A stretch of DNA of 32,922 nt, taken from assembly GCA_009746045.1 (NCBI GenBank), contig RPFO01000104.1, positions 2,620,948 to 2,653,869 of the forward strand. The letters run 5' to 3'. Under the pieces are notes generated by a model, which was not told the origin of the DNA, searched no databases, and was given only the letters and a program-made list of their open reading frames with translations. Position numbers and translations under genes: made by a program. Every line of letters starts with the position of its first letter. The stretch's first letter is position 1. This DNA is from Mesostigma viride (taxonomy: Eukaryota > Streptophyta > Mesostigmatophyceae > Mesostigmatales > Mesostigmataceae). Below, in pieces: positions 1-9,892 of this stretch.

Positions 1-772
1 GTTCTGGTCATGCATGTATCTAGAAACTGCTGCGTTGCAGCAAAGTAGTCGACATGAACTAGTGCACCGATGTATAGACGTGGCATGACAAGGGAGATGA
101 TGATTCGGCCGGGTTGCGTAGCACCACGGCCAAGTGTTAGTGCGCATCAGGCTGACGCTGACACCACCCAGTGTCAATGTGCGTCAGTAAGGTTACAAAA
201 TATGTCAGTCATGTTGTTCGTAGGAATGAAATCGTAAATGCTTGCTTCCAGGGGCGAATGGGGCGTGAGATTGCGCTATATATACCACACACACTTCCCT
301 CGTCTGCTTTTGCTGGTGCAGAGTAGTTGCGAAGCTCGCATGTATCTGACTGCGGCTCACATGTATCTGACTGTGGCTCACGGGCCCTCACACCCTCTTG
401 ACCTCATGCCCTCACGCACCACATCCTTCGGCCTCAATTGCAGCTAGTAGCGACAATTGTCAATGATTGGACTGCCAGGCTTGTTCTCGCCAGCTCACAT
501 TCCTCGTTTCCTGGTTTCTATGGGCCATGCCCCCGTCGTAACACCACGTGCAGAGGCTGCTCCCCCACAAGAGCGAGTTCATCGCCATCAAGTCCACCGA
601 GGACTGCTGGTGGGTAGGAAGCAATGCTGGTGGGTAATAAGCACCCTTGGTGGGTACAATTGACTTCAGTTTTTTCTGAGAACTGCTGGTGGGTTGGTGG
701 GTGCAGAAGACTGCCGGTGGGTACCGAGGGCTGCTGGCGATAGCGAGGACTGCTGGCGGGTAAAAAGAACTC
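1..772. other. Non-coding 5' region without a recognisable gene
   Basis: No open frame here resembles a known protein. Visible structure is minor. A 22-bp direct repeat containing CATGTATCTGACTG lies at about 339-384. From about 600 to 772 there are degenerate short repeats of the type GACTGCTGGTGGGTA, which lead into the pure GGGT tract. The missing first exon of the downstream isomerase gene was looked for here and not found. Confidence 0.6.
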
Positions 773-966
773 TTGGTGGGTGGGTGGGTGGGTGGGTGGG
801 TGGGTGGGTGGGTGGGTGGGTGGGTGGGTGGGTGGGTGGGTGGGTGGGTGGGTGGGTGGGTGGGTGGGTGGGTGGGTGGGTGGGTGGGTGGGTGGGTGGG
901 TGGGTGGGTGGGTGGGTGGGTGGGTGGGTGGGTGGGTGGGTGGGTGGGTGGGTGGGTGGGTGGGTA
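773..966 (+). repeat. (GGGT)n microsatellite, about 48 units
   Basis: A nearly perfect tetranucleotide run. Long frames through it encode only Gly-Trp-Val or Pro-Thr-His repeats and are artefacts. Runs of three G spaced by one T fit the G-quadruplex consensus on the plus strand. Confidence 0.97.
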
Positions 967-986
967 TTGCGAGCAATTGGCGGGCG

Positions 987-1024
987 CCGGATTCTCCAGA
1001 TTTCTGGCCTGCGCTGGTTGTCTC
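987..1024 (+). repeat. 38-bp dispersed motif, copy 1
   Basis: This block starts CCGGATTCTCC and ends GCGCTGGTTGTCTC. It recurs with few mismatches at 9855-9892 on the same strand and at 6845-6882 on the opposite strand. It may be a remnant of a transposon end; no family is assigned. Confidence 0.8.
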
Positions 1025-1344
1025 AGTGATATTGCTGGGCGCCGACACAAATGGGATGCTAACGGATCTGGAAAGCTGGCATGTCGCTAACAGGGTTATG
1101 CGCATGACCTTGCAACATGAATACTGCCACACGGTACAAACTAGAGGCGTGGACTGCCGTGCCGTCAAGTTACAAGCACGAAGGGTACATTATCTTTTGA
1201 AATCAATATGTTTCGGGATATGGTTTGTGATGGCCATGGGCATGGTCCATATTTACTGGCATAAGGAGGTTGATTGTGCATGTATGCAGCCTCACTGTGA
1301 TACCAGCAGAGGTACCCCTCATGCATCTACCACCCACTTATGGC

Positions 1345-1470
1345 ACCCCCCCCCCCCCCCCCCACACACACACGCACACACACTCACACGCATGTGCAAC
1401 ACCCACCCACCCACCCACCCACCCACCCACCCACCCACCTACCCACCCACCCACCCACCTACCCACCAAT
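1345..1470 (+). repeat. Poly-C, CA and (CCCA)n low-complexity tract
   Basis: A C-run near 1347 is followed by CA dinucleotides and then CCCA units to about 1467. The CCCA part is the reverse complement of the GGGT tract about 430 bp upstream, so the two could pair as a long hairpin in single-stranded DNA or RNA. Confidence 0.9.
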
Positions 1471-1506
1471 GACGGATCAATCTTCCTTTCCCCCGCCCAC
1501 CTGTTG

Positions 1507-1700
1507 AGGTAACAATGAGTAAATTCTCCTGCTAGCGCCCCTGATAGAGGTAAATACTGCTACTAGCGCCCCTAATTGAGGTAAATACTGCTACTAGCGC
1601 CCCTAATAGAGGTAAATACTTCTACTAGCGCCCCTAGTAGAGGTAAATACTCCTACTAGCGCCCCTAATGGAGGTAAATACTCCTACCAGCGCCCCTGAT
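1507..1700 (+). repeat. 31-bp tandem repeat, six copies
   Basis: The motif CTAGCGCCCC recurs at 1532, 1563, 1594, 1625, 1656 and (as CCAGCG) 1687, an exact 31-bp period. Units also share GAGGTAAATACT. The array lies 170 bp upstream of the first recognised isomerase exon, either in an intron or in the 5' region. No coding function is seen. Confidence 0.95.
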
Positions 1701-1869
1701 ATAACACAATAACAATGGTCATAACACGGCCACCAGTGGGGAGCTTAGGAGACTAGGCACCACCAAGTGGTTCCGATTCCCGACGAGATTACCCTACCCC
1801 GTGCAGCTTCATGACAAACTTTTGCCCCCTGCCATGCCCGGGTGACCAAACTTTCGCTCGCCGCCACAG

Positions 1870-4800
1870 GCACGCCATCAAAGACATGGCTGTACGGGGC
1901 GCGCCCGCTATTGCCATATCGGCCGCACTCTCCCTGGCTGCCGCCCTAGCCAACCGCGGCTCCCCGGACAACGGCTACGGGTTCGCGGGCCCGCAAGAGG
2001 CGGCCGCTTACATCAGCGACCAGCTGGACTACTTGGTCAGCAGGTGGGGATGACATGGGAAGCATGTGTTACGGGAGACAGCAGCTAGGATGCCGGATGA
2101 GTCGTTATACAGGCCTTTGGTATGTGAGACATCCGACTACTGGGCGCACGGTCACGCATGCAGGATCTCCTACAGTATCTATAGTAGTATAGTAGTATAG
2201 TAGTATAGTAGTACAGTAGTAGTAGTATAGTTTATGCACCATGGTGGGGAGAACTCTTGCCTAGCTGGAGGTGTTGCAGATGGGTTTCGATGGGTTTCCA
2301 AGCCACTGTGTGTGACATTGCGTAACTCGCCGTTGGTTTGTAGGACGGACTCGTCCCCTTGGATTAAGATATGTGTGGAGGTTCCTGTTTGTGGCGTCCT
2401 TTGTCGGGTAACATCGAGGCAGGGCACATCATGCTTTTCTTGTGTTTGAGAGTGTACTAGCCAGGGCACAGCGTCCTTTGTCGGGTAACATCGAGGCAGG
2501 GCACATCATGCTTTTCTTGTGTTTGAGAGTGTACTAGCCAGGGCACAGCATCCTTTGTCGGGTAACATCGAGGCAGGGCACATCATGCTTTTCTTGTGTT
2601 TGAGAGTGTACTAGCCAGGGCACAGCACACGATCTTGACGGTTAAGAGTATGCGGAGCGGGGCGTAGCATTCGCTTCTCGCGGAATAGAGTAGCTCTTTC
2701 CCCTGCTGACAGATGGCTGGCTGTGTGCATTGTACTATGATTCCGTTTATATATATATAAATATATAGTAGTATACTAGTATATATTGAATATTTTATTT
2801 CTTAGAATTTTTTCGCTGGGTGTGTTCTTGTATTGCTTATTAATAATTAAAATCCGACTTTGAACTCTTGGTCATTTATAATCAGAGGTATATTCAAATA
2901 TTTGATGATCTCACCGTTATACTGGCCACCGCAGCCGCCCCACCGCGGTCAACGTCGCCAAAGCGGCCGCCGAGCTCAAGTCCCAAGCGAAGGACGGCGC
3001 TGGTTCAGCCGCGTCCGGCACAGCGGGCGCAGCCGCGGTCGTTGAGGCTTTCATCTCCTCAGCCGAGGCGATGCTGTCGAGCGATGTGGCGTCGAATAAG
3101 GCTATCGGACAACACGGGGCGGCGGCAGTCCTCCAGCACTGCGCATCGCGGCCCCGGGGCGCGATCCGAATGCTCACTCACTGCAACACGGGCAGGTGGG
3201 TTTGGTGGCCTATTATTGGTATTTGGTGGCCTATTAATAGTATTTGGTGGCCTATGAATGTATCAGTGACCCACCCACCCATGCTGGCCTTGCGAGTGTG
3301 CTATGGCTCATGCACTGCTGACTGCAACATGGACAGGTGGGTTGATTATCATTACTATCATTATTTTTCAACTAGTAGTAGTTAATTTAATTTATAAGTT
3401 GTAACCAAAAGACGTGAGCAGGTGGGTTAAGTAGCCATCGGTGTATCACCAATGCACTGACCCGCCCAACAGCCGGGTGCTTGGTGGAGCAGATTCCGCT
3501 TGCCCATTCCCAGCAACATGGTTAGGGGTGGGTTGACATTATAGTAGACCACGTGCCACTGCTGCAGGTGGGTTTGATAGCCTATTAGCTACGATGTGCC
3601 CAACATTGTTTGCCTTGCGAATGTGCACGCATCGCAGCGCGGGCGGGTGCGTTCAGAGAGCTCATCCAGATCTGCCTATTAACCAACCAACGGTTGCCCT
3701 GTGTATACATGCTTACACATCTAGTATTATAATTTATGTTACATAACTGATGCCTGGTTACATATCTAGGTGCATATATAATATACGTGACTAGACATAT
3801 TTATGCCAGCCTCTTTTGACCTATCCCTTGCCTCCCAGATTCCCTTTTGTTCTCTAATGGTCACTGTTTGTCGTCAACCGTGGTCAACTGTGTGGTTTCT
3901 GCCAGTACAGCAACCCGCTGGGGCGGACAAGTAGACGGCTGGTCACACGGCTGCTTTCTTGGTTGCCAGTTTTGTTTGCTCCGTTTCCCGGTTCCCACGG
4001 GACTGCCACCACCGCCATGTATAGCCTCGTTGCGAAGCACCTGAGGCATCCAATCGGGGCCAATCGCCCTGTTTGGTCCCCACAGCCTCGCCACCTCCAA
4101 GTATGGGCCTCGCTGCAACAGGTTATGACGCTCTTCGTGTGTGCCTTGCTTTGCGCATCGCGGCCCATTCTTCACTTCCCCTCACCGCCTGGCCTCCGAA
4201 AACGCTTGCGTGTCTGGAACATCACACTCCATAGTCGGTGCTCCCGCCCCTAGTCAGTTCTCCCGCCCCTTTTTGCTTTCCCCTTTGGCCCCCTTTGGCC
4301 CCCTTTGGCCCCCTTTAGCCCCCTTTTGCCCCGTCTGGGCCTCTTTGGGCTCCATATACGGGCCATTGCCAAGTACAAGAACTGAGTGCAGCAGAAATAC
4401 TATTGTTTTGCCATCGTCTAAGTTTTTCTTCTTTTGGTATTTTCCCCGTATGCTACCCTCCACAGCCTGGCCACGGCCAAGTACGGCACCGCTCTGGGCG
4501 TCATTCGCGCCCTGTTCGCTGACGCGGCGCTGCAGGAGGTGTTCTGCACCGAGACGAGGCCTTACAACCAGGTGGGGGGGATGGAATAGGAAAGAATGAT
4601 GAGGCCGTGCAAGCAGCTTGGGGGGTATGGAATAGGAAAGAATGATGAGGCCGTGCAAGCAGCTTTGGGGGTGTGGAATAGGAAAGAATGATGAGGCCGT
4701 GCAAGCAGCTTGGGGGTGTGGAATAGGAAAGAATGATGAGGCCGTGCAAGCAGCTTTGGGGGTGTGGAATAGGAAAGAATTACGAGGCCGTGCAAGCAGG

Positions 4801-7800
4801 TGCGAGGGGGTAGCCGGTGTCCATCGCCTCTCAAGGTCGCAGCAATTAAGTAGCAGGAGGTGTTCTGCACGGAGACGAGGCCATGCAAGCAGGTGGGCTA
4901 GCTTGTAATCAACTGGTGGTAGATTGTGGCTTGTAGATTGTAGGGTCTTGTAGGGCCGTGCCAAAGTCCCAGCCATGTTCAAATTTCCAATTCGACACGG
5001 CCCTGCAAGCATGTGCAGAGGATAGGGTACGAGGCTGTGACTCGTCCAGGCCATATAGCCTGGTGTGTGAGGGAGAGAACATGAGACAACGCCACGGCCC
5101 CACAAATTCATGGGTGCGTGACAGCAGGATGTTTGTCCAGCTCGGGGGCAGTCATGGGAAACTTCCCCTCTACTTATGGAAACTCCCCCTCCAATTCGCC
5201 TGTCCCCACACCCATATCTGACCTGTCCGATCGTTTTCCTGTTTGCCCGCCCCCCAGGGTGCTCGCCTGACGGCCTTTGAGCTGGTCCATGAGAAAATCC
5301 CCTCCACCCTCGTGTGCGACAGCGCGACCGCCTACCTCATGGCGCAGGGGCGCGTCGATGCGGTGGTGGTCGGCGCGGACCGCATCACCAACAACGGTAA
5401 GTGGGGGAGGAGAAAGAGAAAGAATCGATTAGTGATAAAGGACCAGTGTAATAATAGACAGAATAGTAATAAAGGACCAGCGTAATAGTAAATAGAATAG
5501 CGATAAACAATAAGCTCAATAGTACATAGAATAGTATTGAAGGACCAGGGTAATAATAAATAGAGTATTCGTAAAGGACCAGCGTAACAGTAAGTACAAT
5601 AGTAGTAAAGGACCAGCGTAACAGTAAGTAGAATAGTAATAAAGGACCGGCGGGATGTCTCTGTTTCGCTGGCAGGGTGCAACCGCGGTACCAACAGTGG
5701 GAAAGAGGGGGGAGAAGGTAGGAGGGTGTCAAGGTCTTCTTGGAGTAGGACGCATATCTGTGCAGCTTTTATCTGTTGGTTGGCAATGACCGCATCACCA
5801 AGAATGAAACGGCGGGGGAAGAAAGTAGGAGGGTGCCAAGGTCTTGTTGGAGTAGGACGCAAAAGCGTGCAGCTTCTGTTTGTTGTTCGATGCTGACCGC
5901 ATCACCGACAGTGGGGATGTGGGGGGGGGGGGGGAAAGGACCTATCAGGGCTAGTCTCTGCAATACCTACTTTGTTGTCGGTTGGCCCTGACCGCATCGC
6001 CGACAGACCGCGTCACTGACAAATGCAGGTATTTTTCTCACCAGCAAAAGCAGGTACGTCGAAGGTAGCATGAACATGGACTGCTGACGGCAAATGGCTT
6101 CTTATAAGAGTTGCTACGGATAACCTCACCCACAATGACAGGTAGATAGTGTAGCGTCACCTCCGTCGTCCCTTTTATTAATTCGCCATCAGGAAGTCAC
6201 GCTTTATATTGTACCTGTCATTGCTTGTTGTAAGTGGTAGGTGTCAAACCCCCACACTGAGGTGGATGTGTTTATCCGGCCAGATCCCCCCCGGCCGCCT
6301 GCTTCCCGTTTGCATCACTCCCTGAAGCCTGCTTTCCTTGGCTTGGGCATGCATTTACCAATCCCGCGGTCAATGCATGTCTTACAATTGCATGTCATAC
6401 ATTGTTCTTTTCATTCCCATTTCCCTCTATCTCTTTGTCCCTGCCTCCCTCCTTCATCCCTGGCCCCCCCCCCCCCTCCCCCCCCAGGAGACACGGCCAA
6501 CAAAGTGGGCACTTACATGCTCGCAGTAGCCGCACGCGCCCACAACATCCCCTTCTTCGTGGCGGCGCCGCTGACCACGATCGACACCAGCCTGGAGACT
6601 GGGCAAGAGATTGTCATCGAGCAACGGCCCGCCAAGGAGGTGTGTGCGCAAGGCTAAGACTGTACTGGAAGAAGTAGAGCTGCATTATGTATAGGCGTGC
6701 GTGTGCAAGGCTTGCAAGTGTTCGTGCAAGGTTTTACCGATGTAAGGGTGAAAAACAAAGGTTTTACTACGTTTTGCCGGTGTGCATGAACGGCCAAGCG
6801 CTCCATGATGTTTAGGTACTACGTGATAGTTAGGTAGTATCAAGGAGACAACCAGCGCAGGCTAGAAATCGGGAGAATCCGGACCATGGTAGCTCGAGCC
6901 TGCCGTTATCTTGTCCGCGTGTTCAAGTCGTTCAGGATGATGAATATGAGTGGAGATATATGGAAATGTGTAGTCTTGTGCATTGAAATTATGGGTGGCT
7001 TACGTGTAGAGCGACTAGATGACCTAGACGGTGGGGCCGGAAACAGCTTGCTTGATCAGGGCGTGTGTTTCGAGCCTAACTGGCCGGGAATGTCTAGTGG
7101 TGAGCACCATTGCTGCGATCGCTCTCCCACCATTTACGAGGAAATACCCGCAAATGGAAAACCACTGAAAAGGTCTAGCTAGTATGTGCACAAGCGGCTC
7201 GATCGCTATATGGTGTATAGGTACTAAATAGTAAGGCAGCATGTGCGCAAGAGGGCCGATCACTTTATTATGTACAGGGATGTCGTCAATGATGTATAGG
7301 TACTACTATGTGTGCAAGGTTTGCAAGCGTTTGTGCATGAAGTATGGGCGGCTTTCAAAATTATGGGTCTGTGTGCCTGATTCACAGGTGCCTTTGTGAG
7401 ACGTACTCGCCGCTTACTTCAAGTTTGTGCCTTAGTTTTTCACCCCCCGAATTCAGGGGCCGGACACCCTGCCTTACTTTCTTCCTTTTCAATCCATCTC
7501 AATCTTCTTTTGATACTGTGACTTTAATGATTCATTTTCTTCTATATTGCGTACTGTATGCCTTGCTGCTATCTTCCTCCTCTGTCGCAGGTCACGCACA
7601 CACAAGTGAGCATGTTTTACTTGCGTCCTTACTTCACATATGCATATGTCCCGCTTCCCTCATTCCTCTTGTATTACAGGTCACGCACACTAGTTCTTTG
7701 CCGACCTTTTTCTCTGCCCCCCCACGTGCGTTCCACTCCCTCTGTGGCAGGTCACGCACACACACGGCGGCTACGGGGAGCGCCTGGCGGCTGAAGGGAT

Positions 7801-7867
7801 TGAGGTGTGGAACCCTGGTTTCGACATCACGCCGGCCGAGTTCATTACCGCCATCGTCACGGATGTG
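1870..7867 (+). CDS. MTNA: Methylthioribose-1-phosphate isomerase (MtnA), spliced, ends incomplete
   Basis: The enzyme isomerises 5-methylthioribose-1-phosphate to 5-methylthioribulose-1-phosphate in cytosolic methionine salvage; it belongs to the MtnA/eIF2B-alpha family. Six exons with GT-AG borders join in frame: 1870-2043, 2935-3195, 4466-4571, 5258-5396, 6488-6639 and 7751-7867. They read [20 protein letters not shown], then [67 protein letters not shown] and [18 protein letters not shown], in the family order. The catalytic Cys (of HCNTG) is at 3182-3184 and the catalytic Asp (of GADR) at 5378-5380. The N-terminal exon encoding the usual LLDQRKLP region is missing; exon 1 opens in phase 2, which suits a preceding TG giving the conserved Trp. 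The last 20 or so residues after ITAIVTDV were not located. Introns are 0.7-1.3 kb and full of repeats that copy the exon borders. Identity is near certain; functionality depends on the missing ends. Confidence 0.93.
2396..2626 (+). repeat. 77-bp tandem repeat, three copies, in isomerase intron 1
   Basis: GTCGGGTAACATCGAGGC recurs at 2403, 2480 and 2557, an exact 77-bp period with almost no divergence. Each unit ends in ACTAGCCAGGGCACAGC. The near identity suggests recent expansion. Confidence 0.95.
2740..2935. other. AT-rich intron segment before isomerase exon 2
   Basis: This is TA-rich DNA (ATATATATAA and similar) at about 2745-2830, followed by the acceptor ACCGCAG at 2934. No gene is seen in it. 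Confidence 0.6.
3180..3660 (+). repeat. Echo copies of the exon 2 splice donor in intron 2
   Basis: The real junction, CACTGCAACACGGGCAG followed by GTGGGTTTGG, is echoed at 3321-3343 (ACTGCAACATGGACAG + GTGGGTT), 3416-3428 (GAGCAG + GTGGGTT) and 3557-3590 (CACTGCTGCAG + GTGGGTTTGATAGCC). A weaker copy lies near 3630. CCTTGCGAGTGTGC at 3290 and CCTTGCGAATGTGC near 3611 belong to the same duplication pattern. Confidence 0.8.
4019..4376 (+). repeat. Echo copies of the exon 3 acceptor and exon start in intron 2
   Basis: The real acceptor, CACAG then CCTGGCCACGGCCAAGTACG at 4461, is echoed at 4081-4116 as CACAGCCTCGCCACC + TCCAAGTATGG and at 4361-4376 as GGCCATTGCCAAGTAC. A weaker copy is at 4019. 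A 15-bp piece of exon 2, TGCGCATCGCGGCCC, also recurs at 4152-4166. Confidence 0.75.
4553..4903 (+). repeat. 45-46-bp tandem array whose first unit is the end of exon 3
   Basis: Units start at 4553, 4598, 4644, 4690, 4735 and 4781, with a further unit at 4874. The first contains the exon 3 end (GACGAGGCCTTACAACCAG) and its donor GTGGGG. The following ones carry GATGAGGCCGTGCAAGCAG followed by CTTTGGGG, so their donor GT is lost. The units at 4781 and 4874 keep CAG|GTGCGA and CAG|GTGGGC. A longer copy of the exon 3 end, from GCAGGAGGTGTTCTGCAC, lies at 4853-4897 (original at 4532). Confidence 0.93.
5430..5660 (+). repeat. 34-bp tandem repeat in isomerase intron 4
   Basis: TAAAGGACCAG recurs near 5437, 5471, 5539, 5573, 5607 and 5641, multiples of 34 bp with one degenerate unit near 5505. 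Units include GCGTAACAGTAAGTAGAATAG. The GTAAGT inside each unit resembles the exon 4 donor, but similarity to the exon itself is weak. Confidence 0.85.
5700..6030 (+). repeat. ~107-bp repeats carrying echoes of the exon 4 end in intron 4
   Basis: Exon 4 ends GCGGACCGCATCACCAACAACG before GTAAGT. GACCGCATCACC recurs at 5788 and 5895, and GACCGCATCGCC at 5990, with GACCGCGTCACTGACAA at 6006. The first two lie in a 107-bp repeat that also contains GGTCTT(C/G)TTGGAGTAGGACGC. The donor is not preserved in these copies. Confidence 0.85.
6845..6882 (-). repeat. 38-bp dispersed motif, copy 3 (inverted)
   Basis: This is the reverse complement of the motif at 987-1024 and 9855-9892. With the copy at 9855 it also shares the extension CTTGATA after GTCTC. 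It lies in isomerase intron 5. Confidence 0.8.
7580..7760 (+). repeat. Three successive acceptor-like copies before isomerase exon 6
   Basis: CAG|GTCACGCACAC occurs at 7591, 7680 and 7751, each after a pyrimidine-rich stretch. Only the third is followed by the conserved [18 protein letters not shown] coding sequence. Use of either upstream AG would shift the frame (offsets 160 and 71 bp). The first copy is followed after 15 nt by GTGAGC, a possible donor for a microexon. Confidence 0.9.
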
Positions 7868-7896
7868 GTGAGTTATTACCGCCATCTTCACGGATG
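7844..7896 (+). repeat. 31-bp tandem duplication across the exon 6 donor
   Basis: ATTACCGCCATCGTCACGG of exon 6 (7844) recurs at 7875 as ATTACCGCCATCTTCACGG, one mismatch in the 22-bp core. The duplicated unit includes the donor GTGAGTT of exon 6. Confidence 0.95.
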
Positions 7897-8639
7897 CAGC
7901 GCATGGAAGGTTGCCTTCCTACTCGACTAGGTAGACAAAGGCTGCAGATTTGCAAGGCAATCTTTTCTCCAAATGGATAGGGTGGATGAGGGGGCTTTAG
8001 GGATATCTGGGGTGTTGTGGTTTCTTTGTGGTTTCTTGGGGGTTCTTTTAGGGCAGGCGTACCTCCGTCCTTTCTGAGCCGTTGTTGCTCGATAGTTGAT
8101 ATAGTGGTGTTTATTTCCATTTGCTTTCACAGCATCCCCTCTGTTGAGAATGGCATTTGGTTTTGTAGCATACCTATCAGAGGATGGGGTTGTGGGTTAA
8201 CCCTGGGTATGCCCCTAAAAACCCTCAGGCTCCGGGAGAGGCCTTTATATTCTCCCAAACCGGCGCCTCTAAATGTGTTCCAAGCCTTTCTGTTGTGGGC
8301 TCTGGACCATGGGGCATCCTTACTGCATCCGCTATGCGTCAGCCATGCTTTGCCCATGCAGAGAGCCACTCTCTGCTGAGACGCCATCATGCCCTAGCCA
8401 TTGCTTAGCCATGATAATCTTCCACCCCATGTCCGCAACATTGCAGAGCTGCTGGAATACATGGTGGTGCAGGTGCACCTCAATTGTGCACCCCGAGTAG
8501 GTGGCAGTTTACACCCACCACCTGCAGGTTGTTGCCTAGAATGTATTGTAAACCATATGCCCCTTCTCAGGGATATGTGTTACATATCCTCCCCACGGAG
8601 ATATGTTCTTAATTAATTAATCAGAGGACTCTGGACTTG

Positions 8640-8728
8640 TAGGGCATCAGTAGGGCGACACTAGTGCAACAGTCGGGCAACAGTAGGGCAACACTAGGGC
8701 AACACTAGGGCAACACTAGGGCAACAGT
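8640..8728 (+). repeat. 11-bp tandem repeat (TAGGGCAACAC-like), about 8 copies
   Basis: Units of TAGGGCAACAC and TAGGGCAACAG alternate, with degenerate units at the left. This is not the algal telomere repeat TTTTAGGG. Confidence 0.9.
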
Positions 8729-9854
8729 AGCAGTAATTGGGTGGGGTAGTAGGCCGGCGTTTTACATTTATTGGTATTGCATTCATGAGCCCGCCTGGTG
8801 CATGCGTGGAAGCTCGAGGCTCAGTACCCCTTACATGTAATGTGGGTGTGTTTGGGCTAATCAAAATGAAAGATCGAATCATTATTGTAGCGAAGCAGAA
8901 GATTGCATGTTTTCATGTGTATTCAGTCCTCAAATGCGTCTTTTACTTCTTTCCTTCAATTCGTTTGAGGCTGCGCAAGGGATAGCGCTGATGACATGGG
9001 GGGGCTTGGTTGCGAGAAATCAGAAAGAAACAAAGAGTTCATCGAGAAATCATTTCAGCTGGCAACGCGGTCAGGTCACACACTAGGTTCAGAAGCTTGG
9101 TGATAAAGCACCCTCTTTCCGACAATGATTTGTGGCCAGCAGTGTCGTTGGGCCTGGCTCCTGTGGTACCTGTCGTGACATTGGTGCTGAGAGTACATAA
9201 GCCGTTTCAGGATCGTGAGCATTTCTGGGCTAGATACTGGATAGTTTCTGCTGTTTCTTTGGTATGACTTCACGGCTGATATCAGCTCCCTAGTCTTGTG
9301 AGTGAGTCACAGCGCTGCTGTGAATACAGGTCCAGGAATGACACCCGGCGATCGTGCTTGTTTTGCATCTGGCCCTATGCTCTACGATTCCATGTGCATT
9401 GCTTGGGTGTGACCCTCAGGGTGTTGCCACCAAGTCTGGCAGCAGTTTTGACCTCCGAAAATTCATAGCGGGGCATCTTGAAGTTTCCGCAGAGCCAAGC
9501 GCAAAGAAGGTGAAAGTATGACGGCAGTCAGCACCCTTACAATAGAAGGAACCGCACAGGTACTATATGGAACTGCATCAGCAAAAGGGGGGTCATTGTG
9601 GATCAGTATTTACAGAGCTCTGACCTTGCTGGCTTGGAATTAAAAAACAAATAATTGATTGATTGTGTCAGTATCTTCAAGTGCCATTCATATAACTCAC
9701 ATGTCATCCACATGCAAGATCTGGGCCGGCACTACGTACTCGGGATATGTATGGGGTGGCATCAGAAAAATTTGAATTTTATGGTAGCTACGTACCGGCT
9801 GGCCGGCCCCGAGATTGATCCAAGAATATCATTTTTCGTACAGATGTGTCTGAT

Positions 9855-9892
9855 CCGGATTCTCCCGATTTGTGGCCTGCGCTGGTTGTCTC
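9855..9892 (+). repeat. 38-bp dispersed motif, copy 2
   Basis: This is the same block as at 987-1024 (CCGGATTCTCC ... GCGCTGGTTGTCTC), with two or three differences. Confidence 0.8.

Noticed and set aside
8640-8728. Telomere-like repeat because of TAGGG
   Set aside because: The unit is 11 bp (TAGGGCAACAC), short and interstitial; it does not match the TTTTAGGG or TTTAGGG types.
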